Shown here in pieces: positions 22,605 through 34,600 of a stretch of 64,000 bases of DNA; the stretch's first letter is position 1; each line of letters starts with the position of its first letter. A program made the translations under genes and the position numbers. The stretch is from Ligula intestinalis (lineage: Eukaryota > Platyhelminthes > Cestoda > Diphyllobothriidea > Diphyllobothriidae), in contig JAYGXS010000001.1 of NCBI GenBank assembly GCA_036362985.1, positions 40,263,267 through 40,327,266 of the forward strand, read 5' to 3'. Under the pieces are notes generated by a model. The model worked only from the letters and a program-made list of their open reading frames with translations. It was not told where the DNA came from and did no database searches.

Positions 22605-25600
22605 CTGTGGGAAGACATGACAACCAAAAAGATAATGAAGCAATAAATTGAATAATATTTATCATTGACGAACGTCCACCTGATCGCTATCGCAGCTCAC
22701 CTGTCCCACTCTGCCTTGGGCCTCGACAGAGACCCTGAAAACCGTAGCAGCTGCCGGTATAGGCAGATATTGTTGCCAACAAAAACAAGGGAGACAACGA
22801 GCTCGTGGCTCAATGGTTAGAGCGATTGATTCTGATCAAAGAGGTCGCGAGTTTGAGGCTCGAGTGGGTATGACTGGCTGACGACGGCTAATGCCATTGT
22901 CCCCTGTCCTTGCCGGCAATACTATCAGCCGATAATATTCCTGTAGAAATGGGCATTTCCTCAGGTTAGACAATTTTCTTGAGATGATATCTCAAATCAA
23001 TCAGTCACCTGATACGTCTGCGAAACCACGCAAGTCTGAATTTCAAATGTGCTTCAGTCGCTTTGTCCTAGAGCCATTTACGTGCAAGGAGTATGGAATG
23101 CGTGTGAAGATAGAGGAAAAATACAGTATTCTGCAGTAGGCCTTAGAGTGGCTCAGTAAGATAAACACTCAAGAAAAATTCAAATGGCAAAAGGACGGCC
23201 GTAAATTATCACAGATTCTTAGCAGTATCAGGGTGCCTAACGAAAGAACTAACTTTAGGCAGACAGGTTATTTCCATCTATGAGCGTAAATCGTCTCCGA
23301 AAACGGAAATTTCAAGGGTATAGTTAAAGGCTTGGCTGCGACCAGTGCAAGAATTGACTAGCCAAAAATCACAAAAATCACAATAACCGCGGCTTTCCTT
23401 TCAAGACAGATTTGCATGAACATAGTGCTTAACAAATGCCATTTATTCATTAAGAGTAACCTACATGCATTGAACTGGTAGGCAGTTGTCGGGGACGACT
23501 GCTTGCTAGTATGCACTAATTAGGCTCATATAGAATCTTAAAGCGGGCTTAGAGGTTCGAATCAACAGTGCCTTTAAGACGATTCATTAAACAATACGTC
23601 TAAATTCAAATACAGAGTTGCGTTCTCGGACCAGAAAAGGAAAAGTAGCGAACGAGACCCTATGGCCGACAAGATCGACCAGTAAAAGCGTCTAATGCTG
23701 GGGTCTGCATTACATGCAGAATTTTGAAAGGAACCTAAATGATCCATGCCGTAAACGTTAGTGTGGGCCGTGAAAAGCCTGAAATGACTGCTCAGGTTAA
23801 ACAAACAGATCACAGAAGAAGAAGACTCGATCACTGGGACAATATTTTTATTCGCCTGAAGTTTCGAGATCCATCGCGTATTCATCATCAGAGACATAAA
23901 CAGAAAACAGTAACAGAAACGGGTAATACATGCACAGGAGTTTAAAATATTTATGGGATACAGTCATTACTGTGAACATAAAGCGAAAATTATCGTTAAT
24001 TGCCTCCTTGCGCGTGGATAGTTTGTTGGACGGCATGTGGGATCTAACCTATTTAACGTTCATCACACGTGGTGGACTCGGGCGTGATGATTGCTCGGCT
24101 ATCTGGCCCTCCGGTGTTGGCGTAGGGTGACGCGGTGGCCTGCCTGTTCCCCAAGTGGCGACTCGAACACAGGCCGCAGGCAACCATAAGGCGTCAGACA
24201 ATGAAACCGAAAGACCCACTGCCACGGCAAGAAACATCTGCAGTCGTCTACAGGATCTGGTGCAGTTGCGGACAAACCAAGTATGTCGGAGAAACTGGCA
24301 GACCTCTCAAGACGCGAATTACCGAACACGCAGCAGCCGTACGGCGAAATGATGCCAATTCTCGAGTTATGGCTCATTCAACGAGACCCGGCCACACATT
24401 CCAGCTTGATGAGGCCAAAATTCTCGCAAGAGATGACAATCAGATGAGCCGAGAATTACTTGAGTCATGGTTTAGGGGCCCCCAATGCATTAACAAGTGT
24501 AAAGATTTGCCCAATCCATATTCGATGCTGAGGCTCAATTTGGCCAAAGCAAGTCGCCAATTGGGGAAGGGACAGGCCACCACGTCATCCTACGCCAACA
24601 CCGGGGCCAGATGGCCGAGCAATCATCACACTCGAGTCCATCATGCGTGATGAACGTTCAACAGGTCAGAGCCCACATGCCGTCCAACAAACTATCCACG
24701 CGCAAGAAGGCAATTATCGTTAATTTTCGCGTTCGCAGTAATGACTGTATCCCATAAATTTTGCAAACTCCTGTGCATGTATTACCCGTTTCTGCTACTG
24801 TTTTCTGCTTATGTCTCTGATGATGGATCCGCAACGGATCTCGAAACGTTAAGCGAACGAAAGTATTGTCCCAGTGATCAAGTCGTCTTCTTCTCATTAT
24901 AAAAATCGTTGACGTGACAACTCACTGATAACCCCTGGATCAGTTAGAATTCTTGGGCATCCCTTACTTGCTTTTCTTCCGTCCAAAATCCGGCTACTTT
25001 AACTGTGGCTAAAGGCTGAAAACCTGCTAATAATGTACACGACGAGTACTGCGTTGCATAAACAGCAGCAAAACTGCATTTGGTTTGACAAACACTTGTA
25101 GGCAGGTAGCGCCCAAACTCCTGGTAATTTACGTTTTAGAAGAGTAGTTAGCAAGTATATGTAGGCTTTCGATAAATTATCGTCGGGCCATTACATTTAT
25201 ATGGAAGCGGAGTACAAATTAAATAAGCTTGTTTAGTTTGTACCCCATTCCCATATAAAGGTAATGGCTCGATAAGAATTTATGTTTGAGTTGAAGAAAC
25301 ACGCACCATTTTTCTAAAGAAAAGACGCATGACAGAGTACTGGGAAAATCGTAAGTACCCTACCCCAATGATAATTGTTTAAGGACAGACAGGAAAACTA
25401 GGAACGTCATAATGCAAAGTATGCAGGCCATTAGGTCTAAATAAATGGACGGACGCCATAACGAGCACGGCAAGGGCGATGTTTATCACATCACAGAAGA
25501 ACTTCACTTAATCAGTTTCTGTTAAGAGTAGGTACCAACTGTATCAGGGGTGAAATTATGCTAAGTATCGGTGTCCACAAACATGCCGGATTTATGATAA

Positions 25601-28600
25601 AACCTGACGGCATAATGGTGCCAATTGCAGCAAAGTATGACAAAAGGAGTGCTGGTAGAGACCGGACGCGTTGAGACTAACCTGAAAGAAGCTCGAATTT
25701 GACTGCTCTCATTGACAAAACCGCGGTACTTGCAGAGAGTGTGATAGTCACGGGCATCAATCAAGCGAACTCTGGAGTCATTGGAGGTGACAAGCAACTG
25801 AAGGTATAGAAGGAGAAAACTGCTGAAATGATTATATTCCAAAGAAGGGCAAGCTGTCATCGGTCTCAAGTAAGGACAGGTGGCAGGTAACTGGAGACTA
25901 TAGCGGCACCAACGTCACTAGCTGCATACCTATATTGTTTCAGGGATAAGTCAAGCTGGTGGGAGGTTGGTGTAGACACCGTGACTGAGCAGACACGGAG
26001 ATTATTCCAGGGCTAAGGTACGGGTGAGATCAGACAAGCTTTATCCAAAATGTACGGTTCAGGATATATCACAAGACAGGGTGTGCAAGAACAGGAGCAG
26101 GTAAAACCCACAGACAGCAGCTATAGGCCCTTGAGAGAACAAAAGGACATGCCTATCCAAAATTTGAAGTTTCGGATAGCTGCTGACGCACCGATTCCAA
26201 ACGATATCAGCCGAGGAAAGATTCCAGGAAGACAAAAAGCAAAAATAATTACGTAGGTTAACTCCAGTCGGTATACAAGGAACTCTAACGCTCAGTAACG
26301 CGGTCGATTAGTAGGTGAGCGAACATTTAATAGCGACTTTGCGCGGATTCACGTTGGTTTTTGATGGAAGATAATGAACAAACTGAAAGCACAAGAAGAT
26401 GGGAGAAGCTGGTAGGTTCTAGTGGACCCATCAAACTGCGATCCAAGGGTCCTTTTTCCCCGTTTCGACTCAGAAGACAGATTACAAAGTACTAAATTAA
26501 AACGGTTAAACAAAATTCTAGACCTTCTTGGCAGGTATTAGTATCAGACTGTTCCTTTAGAATATGCTTAGCAGCAGCAGAGGATGCAGTATAAAAGAGA
26601 ACAGTCCGAAGAGTGACTAGATTGGAAAAGTGAAATGGCTAAGTCACAGTACCGCCAACACCAAGAGGAAGGTGACACTAATCCTACAAACAGACATGAA
26701 TTGAAACACCAGAGACACCAGAAGGAATAATTTGTTGTGTTATAGGTTTGCGACTATTTGACAATGAGATTAATAGCAGCAATACCGCCTGTAAAGAACA
26801 CATAAAATCAGTCATATAACCGAATTTCAGTCAAATAACATGTCGACAAAGCCCTTCCAGACCTCCATTTCCTCGATAGCTGCATTTGCTAGAGAAATGC
26901 TCTGGAAACCTAATGATCACAACAATATATCGAAACAAACAAAGGGGAAGGAACGAACATTTTGCGTAACGTTGGGTGTATGGTAGTTAAAAACACTGAA
27001 AGGATAAACGTTTGCAAAACGACCACTCTGTTTAAGCAAACATGATTTCCTAGAGCCATAGATCATGAATTTGGGATCCGCATAACACTGGCTCAGTCGA
27101 AGCAGCAATAATAAGGTATATATGAGGAAAAGCCATCAATTCAATGGACGGACATGCACATAAGAGACTTCGTGATCCCAGAGTACCATTTCGTGTCGAC
27201 CGCAGCATCTAATCAATACTCATTTGTCAGTCCAGGAAGATGTGTAGAAGCTAATGACTACATACTACCCATTGCCTGGACTGGCGGATAAATCGCAGAA
27301 CAGCTGGCTGGTGTGCCCAGCTACCCCCGTAAACCTGCGATTGTAGTCGGGTTTGGACAAAGGGTGAACGTGGTGTGTCTTGATGCATATAAACCACCAC
27401 TACGGCCACCACAGGAGACGGTACAAGCCGAATGATGATTCCACGTGTGCAGCCCGTGGGTAGGAAGAGACCATCGAAAACCTGATGGAATACGCAGCCG
27501 AGATGGTGGCCAGAGTTCAGGAGTTTGGTGTCGACTATACAATGAATGCGCAGATCGACATAACCGTCCGAAGACCCTCTGCCACAGTCCGGTATCTGAA
27601 GAAGATCCGGAAGTCGTGGTTCTAAAGCCACTTACCTTAAAATTGATCCTGCAACAACAGCAACCACCCGGTCATGTTTCAACCTCCTCGCGGTACCGGG
27701 TCCACTGGACGTCAACTTCTAAGAAGACGTCTACGAATGGAACTTACAGGATCAAACCCCAACGAAATGCAAGAAGTGCACCGAAAGAGGACCGTCATAT
27801 TTTTGGAGTCGGGAGCCGAAGCGCCAGCAGCGGTCTCTCGATACCAGGAAGCTGGCTGGTGGCCTAGAAGGCGTTCGGAGCTTTCAGGAGACGTAGAAAT
27901 GAATCCAGGACCAAGATGGCCTTGTCCTTGCTGTGGGAAGTTAGCACACAAAGGAAGTGCCCAGTGCGACATTTGTGGAGCCTGGGAGCATCTAAAGTGT
28001 TTAAAGATGACAGTAGGACAGGCCACATCCACCAAGGAGAGGAATGAGATCCAGTGCCACAGGTGCAGCGCAGAGACGTCGACCTCACCAGAACACCCCA
28101 CGGGTACGAGAGGCCTTGCTCGTACGACTACGAGTGCTGGCTATACCCATAGGACCTGTGCCAGACCCTCGGTCGACCATGTAGCGTTGCCCGCCCACTC
28201 GCATCAGCCGCTTGCAGGGACCCCAGTGTCTTCCGCATCCCTCATAGCCATATCCACTAACCTCATCAGAAAATACTGCTGCAACTGTGAGGCGACTACA
28301 GCGGGTAACATCATACCATTACAATGTCCTGACTGTTCTGCTTGCTGCCATAAATCATGCTCTGGTATGGCCCGCTGGAAACTCACACAAGTAACAAAAG
28401 AACATGGAGAATGGAGGTGCCCTGAACATGGTGGACCATCAAATCCCAATCGTACCAAACGGAGAGTATCCCAACAGAAAAGATGCAGCAAATGCAACAA
28501 CCTGATACACTCCCGAAACCGAGGACTTCGATGTGAGAGATGCCTGAAAGTGTTCGATCGCAAATGCTCTGCACTGGAGAGACCCGCCCGGGAAAGTGCT

Positions 28601-31600
28601 TTGAAGGAAACNNNNNNNNNNGTGACTTTAATGCGCACTCGGGACTATGGCAGGACGGAGTGAGAGAGGACGAGCGAGGGAGAAGTATATAAGACTGGAT
28701 TAGAGAGGAAGAACTTGCCGTCCTGAATGATCCGGCGTGCATAACCTGTCTCCGAAATGGCGGACGCTCAGGCACATCTCCGGACATATCCATCACTACA
28801 GCAACAGTGGCAGCAGAGTCAACCTGGACAGTACTCAAAACGTCCAGCTCCGACCACAAACCCATTGTCATTCAGAGGGCACAGGAAGAGGATAAGTCAA
28901 CCAGCAAGATGAATCTGTTCCGCTGGAAGATATCCGGAGTGGACTGGGAAAAGTTCAACAAAGTCACCGAAAATTATTTACACAACCATCCACTCCAGAC
29001 ATCAAAGATTGCAGATCGCGTTGGAACCTTCACTGAAGCAATCATGGAAGGGCTTCGCAGAACTGCGAGGAAAGTCAGAGCGGGGGGGGGGAGAAGACGG
29101 CTAGCGTATGGTGGACTGCAAAAGTTGAGGTCAAAAGGAGCGAGACAGGCTGGCCAGTGAGGGGAAGAGGAATACGGTGGAGTGGACCCAGGCATGTGAA
29201 TTAGTAAGAAGGACTATAAGCGAAGAGAGGACAAGGACATGGCGAGAGTATCTCGACACTGTCAGAGAGGACGATGACCCATCCAAAATGTGGGGTACTA
29301 TTCATATGCTACAGGGGAAAAACAGGCCAACATCTGACCATGTTATCCTGCAGGGGGACTGCCGCCTCGTCACCGACAAACAGAAGGCAAACGCTTTTGG
29401 AAGTCAGTATGCCAGTGTGAGCCGACTGAGACTGGCCAAACATGAAAGAACGATGAAGGGATACGCAGCGGAAGCGCGGAAAGAAGCTCTCCACCTTGAG
29501 AATGATAACTTCTACGGACGGGAGTTTACCATCAACGAACTGACTGAATCATTACAACAACTTAAGGACAAAAAGGCAGGTGGAGCGGATGAAATCCCCC
29601 TCGAGGCAGTAAAAACTTCTCTACAAATAACAAATTGACGCTACTAAGCATTATAAACCAGAGCTGGCGGGATAAGGCAATATCTCAGAGCTGGAAAACA
29701 GCCATTATAGTACCAATCTTGAAGGCCAGCAAAGACGCGGGGAAACTGGAATCGTACAAACCCATCAGTCTGACCTCTGTGGTGGGAAAGGTCTGTGAAC
29801 GGATGGTCGAACGCAGACTCCGACACTGGGTTGAAGGGAACCAGAAGCTGGTAGACTATCAAGCCGGTTTCAGGGAGACGATGAGCACTGAGGACCAGCT
29901 GATCCGACTATCTCAGTCGGTATCAAATGGTTTCCATAGTAAGCCATTCAGAAGGACCGCTTCGGCTCTCAGCGATTTCGAAAAAGCCTACGACACGGTG
30001 TGGAGAACCGGTCTAGCGCTGAAAATGGCAAAAATAAAGGTCCCAAATTGCCTACAGATTTGGATCGAGAGCTGGCTGACCAACCGCCTAATGCATGTGC
30101 GATACAACGGACGCCTCAGTAGGGAGTTCAAACTAACAAGGGGCCTCCCACAAGGAGCAGTACTCCCCCTCCTTTTCGACATCTTTATAAATGACCTTGG
30201 GGATGGCATCGGAGAGGACGTTGAGATGAGCCTTTTCGCGGACGATGCTGCGGTACGGAGCCAAGATACCAACCCCGACAGGGCCATTTAGCGAGTGCAG
30301 ACCGCGACCGAAATGATGGTCCGATGGAGCCGAAAATGGAAAATGCAAGTGAATGTCCAAAAGACGGAGTTATTGGTGTTCAATACGACCCCAAGTGAAC
30401 GAAAAGGAGTCAGGGCGATCGAGGTTGATGGATTGCAAATCATCCAAAGTCCGACGGCGAAATTCCTTGGAGAGGTGTATGACTCGGGGCTAACGTTTAA
30501 TGGACACACTGATTTTGTCCTGGAAAAGGCGGAGAAGCGACTTATTATGATGAGGGCCTTAGGTGGGGACGGCGGCCGGAGGACATCAAAAAAGTCTACA
30601 CTGCCTGTGTGCTGCCGGTGATTGAGAACGGATCAGCAGCATGGATGCCGTGGATCTGCCGCTCACGACTTGACAGGTTGGAACGCCTGAACCTGAAAGC
30701 AGCTCGAATTACCACGAGCCTCCCAATCCCATGTCCGACGGAGAGGCCGATATCCAGACGATAGAGGACAGGGGCAGATTCGAGGCCATCAGGGCCTACG
30801 AACACAGCCTGAGACTTCCCGTACAAAGTATCCGCAGACAGATGGCCGAAAAGCAGCAGCCAACCCGGCTAAAGCGGACCTCAACCTGGAGGGAGAATGC
30901 GCGCAGATGCTTGCACCAAACTCTGGGAGAGGATTCGGAGATGCCTAGAGAGCTTTTCGCTACTAACACGCTAACCCCATGGCGACGACCCAACATCCAT
31001 ATTCTAAGGAATTTTGAAGATCTCTGCAGCAAAGCAGAGATGGTAGAAAATCGGAAGCGAATGGAGGATGAGCTCAACTCCCTACCGGAAACGTTCCTGA
31101 CTATTTATACCGACGGGTCGGCGGTAGATGGATGCAGACAGGGAGGTGCGGGAGTCGTGGTGACGAAAGGAAGTTGGAATAACTACTCAACAACTGAAAA
31201 GTCCAGGAGAAGGGGCGCATGCTACAGCTCATCCTTTGATGCCGAGATGCTAGCCCTACTGACAGCGGCGGAATGGCTAGAGAACCCACCCGAGGATTGG
31301 AGTTCTGCCTTACAGAACTTCGGGACAGGAGAAGATCTTAACAAACCGTTGATACATCAAGTGATGGATGTTCTGTAGAGAGCCACAACAGGAAGGAGGG
31401 TGAAAATTGCGTGGATTCCCAGCCACGTCGGTATCCCTGGGAATGAACAAGCAGATGCTGAAGCATCAGCGGCCAGGACTGAACCGGACGGTCGACCGAA
31501 ATCCTTTGCGGCAACGATGAAAGCAGTCAGACGAACTGACCCCCAGGACACAAATGACACATGAACGCGGCCGAAGAACGTATACGGCCACCATCAACTG

Positions 31601-34600
31601 GGATGAAGAAAAGAAAATGACTCGGCAAGATAGAACGACTCTAGTGAGATTTAGGACCGGGCATTGTCCAAAGCTGAATCACATCAGGAAGCGGTACAAT
31701 CTGACTGATGAATCCACGTGTGCAGCTTGTGGGGAGGAAGAGACAAACGAACACCTGATGGAATGCGCAGTCGAGATGGTCACCAGAGTTCAGGAGTTTG
31801 GTGTCGACTGCAGACTGAGAGCGCCGATCGACCTAACCGAAGACCTTCTGCCACAGTCCGGTATCTGAAGAAGATCCGGAAGTCGTGGTTTTAAAGCCAC
31901 TTACCTTGCAATTGATCCTGCAACAACAACAACAACAACAACAACAACCACGGCCGCCACCAAGACGTGCACTGTAACCTTCGTCGTGTTGACCTAGTCC
32001 TGCTATTGTAATACAGCGCTTGTTGGAAGAGGGAGAGAGAGGCCGACAATGTGCCGCTCTCCTATACTATCATGAAAACTGCGCATAAATCGCCGGAGGG
32101 GCTCCTCAGAGGACAATTTCAGCCATCAGAAAAATATACCAGGAGAGAAAAATGCGGGTGCACATGAGTGCAAATTATTTAAGAAACGTACCTTGTTAGA
32201 GTCCGTAGGGTCCACCTCAATGGCGGTGACACGACACTGGCGACCACGGCTCGATGATGATTTCACGTTTATGAAGGTTATGTAAGCTAACTGCAAATAA
32301 GATTGAAAAGGGGGTTTCCATGCGTAAATGCAACAGATAATCAAATAGGGTTAAGTCGAATATTGCACATTTGATATAGTATCTAAGAGCATTACGAGAA
32401 CAATCTTCATCTCGGGTATTATGCACGTCTAAGGCTCCTTTCTTCAACGAAACGTTTGGATGGAAATTCACCCTACCTTTTATTCAGTCAACTCGTTATG
32501 TCAATGACAGCCATAAACCAAAAAATGTGCGTTATTGTGGGAAAGAACTAAAAAACGGACTACATACAACTCGAAGCGTAGTTTTTCAGTCCGCTTACAT
32601 CAAGTGAACTAGGCGTTGAATACACACGCACTAACTTAAAAAAATCGATTTGTAAAACTGTGCATTTAATGTCCCAAAAAGCAACAAAAATACATTAAAG
32701 CAAACATTCTCCTAACACACCAGTAATTTTTCGGTATATGCAGGGTATGAACGGCTGACGAGGGACAACAAGCTAGAAGTAGCTATTCCGGTCTCCTTGT
32801 CAAAACCGGTGTTTCCTGTGCATCAGAGTCTATCACTATTCAACCGTATACGAAGGTGAACAATTGCAGCTGCAACGCAAAAGGGAACGATCACGTTCCG
32901 TCATGGAACCAAAATTGTTAGGTCGTCCCCACAACAGCAGAGGTAGTAATTCCTAGGTTATAGGCAGCCACAGGAGGTACGAAGGCAAGCGAACTCTGAT
33001 TGCATACTGCAAACCATTAAGACAGTTAAGATCGTTGGTGCAGCATCTTCCACTTGCCAACATTCTTCAACCGAGGCCCGAATTCCCAGTTTCATTTATG
33101 GAACCTACGAAAAGTTGTAAACTCAAAAATGATGCGCAAAAACATCCTGCTTACGATTCCCAGTAGAAAAGTCACTTAAGTCAGGTGGAAGAGAATATCG
33201 AGTAAGTCCTATAGTTGATAAGCAGGGCTGCCAAAGGTCAAATGTTGAGAAATCGGTAAGAACTCGACGGAGGCCAAGATCTGTTCTCGGACTGCATGCA
33301 TTTCTCGTTTCCTATACTTTGCCCACTAGCACTCGAAGATGAGCAGCCGAATTTAGAGCACTAAAAGACAGGAACAAAAATACAATGTCTAACTGAATGC
33401 CATCTCATACTCCAAAGGCTGCGGCTAAACTTAAGCCCAGGGGAACACAAGCTTGTAAAAGTAATCAAGCAGGCCGAAAAGGGAAGCACCAGCCTTTTGA
33501 AACAACAACAGCAGCAGTCGTAACATGAAACAGAACTGTCAGATCGACAGAAACGTGTAGAGGGAACCCACCTCGGTGTTGAAGAACATGACACGGCCAT
33601 CGTAGCTACCGATAACCACTTTGGTGCCATCGCAGGCAAAGCAGGCGCAAGTAATAATGGTCTTTGGCTCGAAGATGCCCGAGGCCGAGGGAGTAGAGAG
33701 TTTGGCGGAAGAGGGCAGGGATGAAGGTAGGGGTGCGTCTACCCAGAAGCGCACCTTCTTGTCCGGAATGTTCCACAGTCGCAGCTTCCCGTCCAAACTG
33801 CCTGACAGGAAGTATCGATCATCCTGTGGAGAGAAGGGGGTTTGATGACGGCAAAGGCAATAAGGACGTACAGATAGGGCTGATAAAATGACAGTGTGCA
33901 GCAGATGTGTAAGTGGGTTAGAGGTAAATTGCTAGCGAGAGAATAAACCAGATATTTGAAGAAGACCACTGAAGTAGGACAAAGTAGCCCAAAAAGCAAG
34001 GGCACAATATCACGGAAGCAATAGTATATCTAAAAAGAAGATCAAAGAATGTCCCTGTTTTTAAGAATCGATAACTCTATCAAGAGTCCTTGGTCTTCCT
34101 TCACATATTTACCAAGTAAATCGTACCCAAAAGGGCTGAACCGTCTGGACATGTTGACTCCCCTGGGTATTGTGCGGAAATGTTTTGAAGAGGAAAGCGT
34201 ACAAAGGCCCAGAACAGATGGGAAGAAATAAGCTGACTGAACTTTCGTACGCAGTCGCTGGATAGGAGGTCTGGGAGCAACCCAGAGAGGCTAGGCTTCA
34301 AAAAGTTTCAAAAACAAAGGTGGCAGTGATGACTACTACTGGTGCGTTGCTGCCAAGGCAATTTCAGGATCTGCCCTGGTCTCTTGGGGCACCTCTTTTC
34401 CGTAAAGTAACAATTAGCGCAAAAACAACGGCAGAAAAGTGAAAATTAAGCAAAAGAACTCTGCTAGTATTAACCAACTCGAGTCCATACATATTAATCG
34501 TAACAAACTTCACACTATTCCAACGGTCAACCACGCGAACTACATACCCTTAACCTACAGAACGTGCCGTAATTATGGCGTGGGCGATTATCATCATGAC

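Larger units (their letters stand above)
27674..31950 (+). mobile_element. LINE with 2A-like motif, zinc fingers, endonuclease, RT and RNase H
   Basis: This is a nearly full-length non-LTR retrotransposon in WDR44 intron 13, transcribed against the host gene. Order: leader with a 2A-like motif, three PHD-like zinc fingers, an assembly gap, C-terminal endonuclease, reverse transcriptase, RNase H, CCHC knuckle, and a (CAA)n tail at 31916-31948. RNase H places it in the I group (I, Ingi or LOA type). 2A-like motifs are known from several LINE clades including Ingi and CR1. The assignment to a clade is inference. Confidence 0.85.

Noticed and set aside
23530..23575. B-box-like GGTTCGAATC
   Set aside because: Isolated match with no tRNA fold or SINE body around it.
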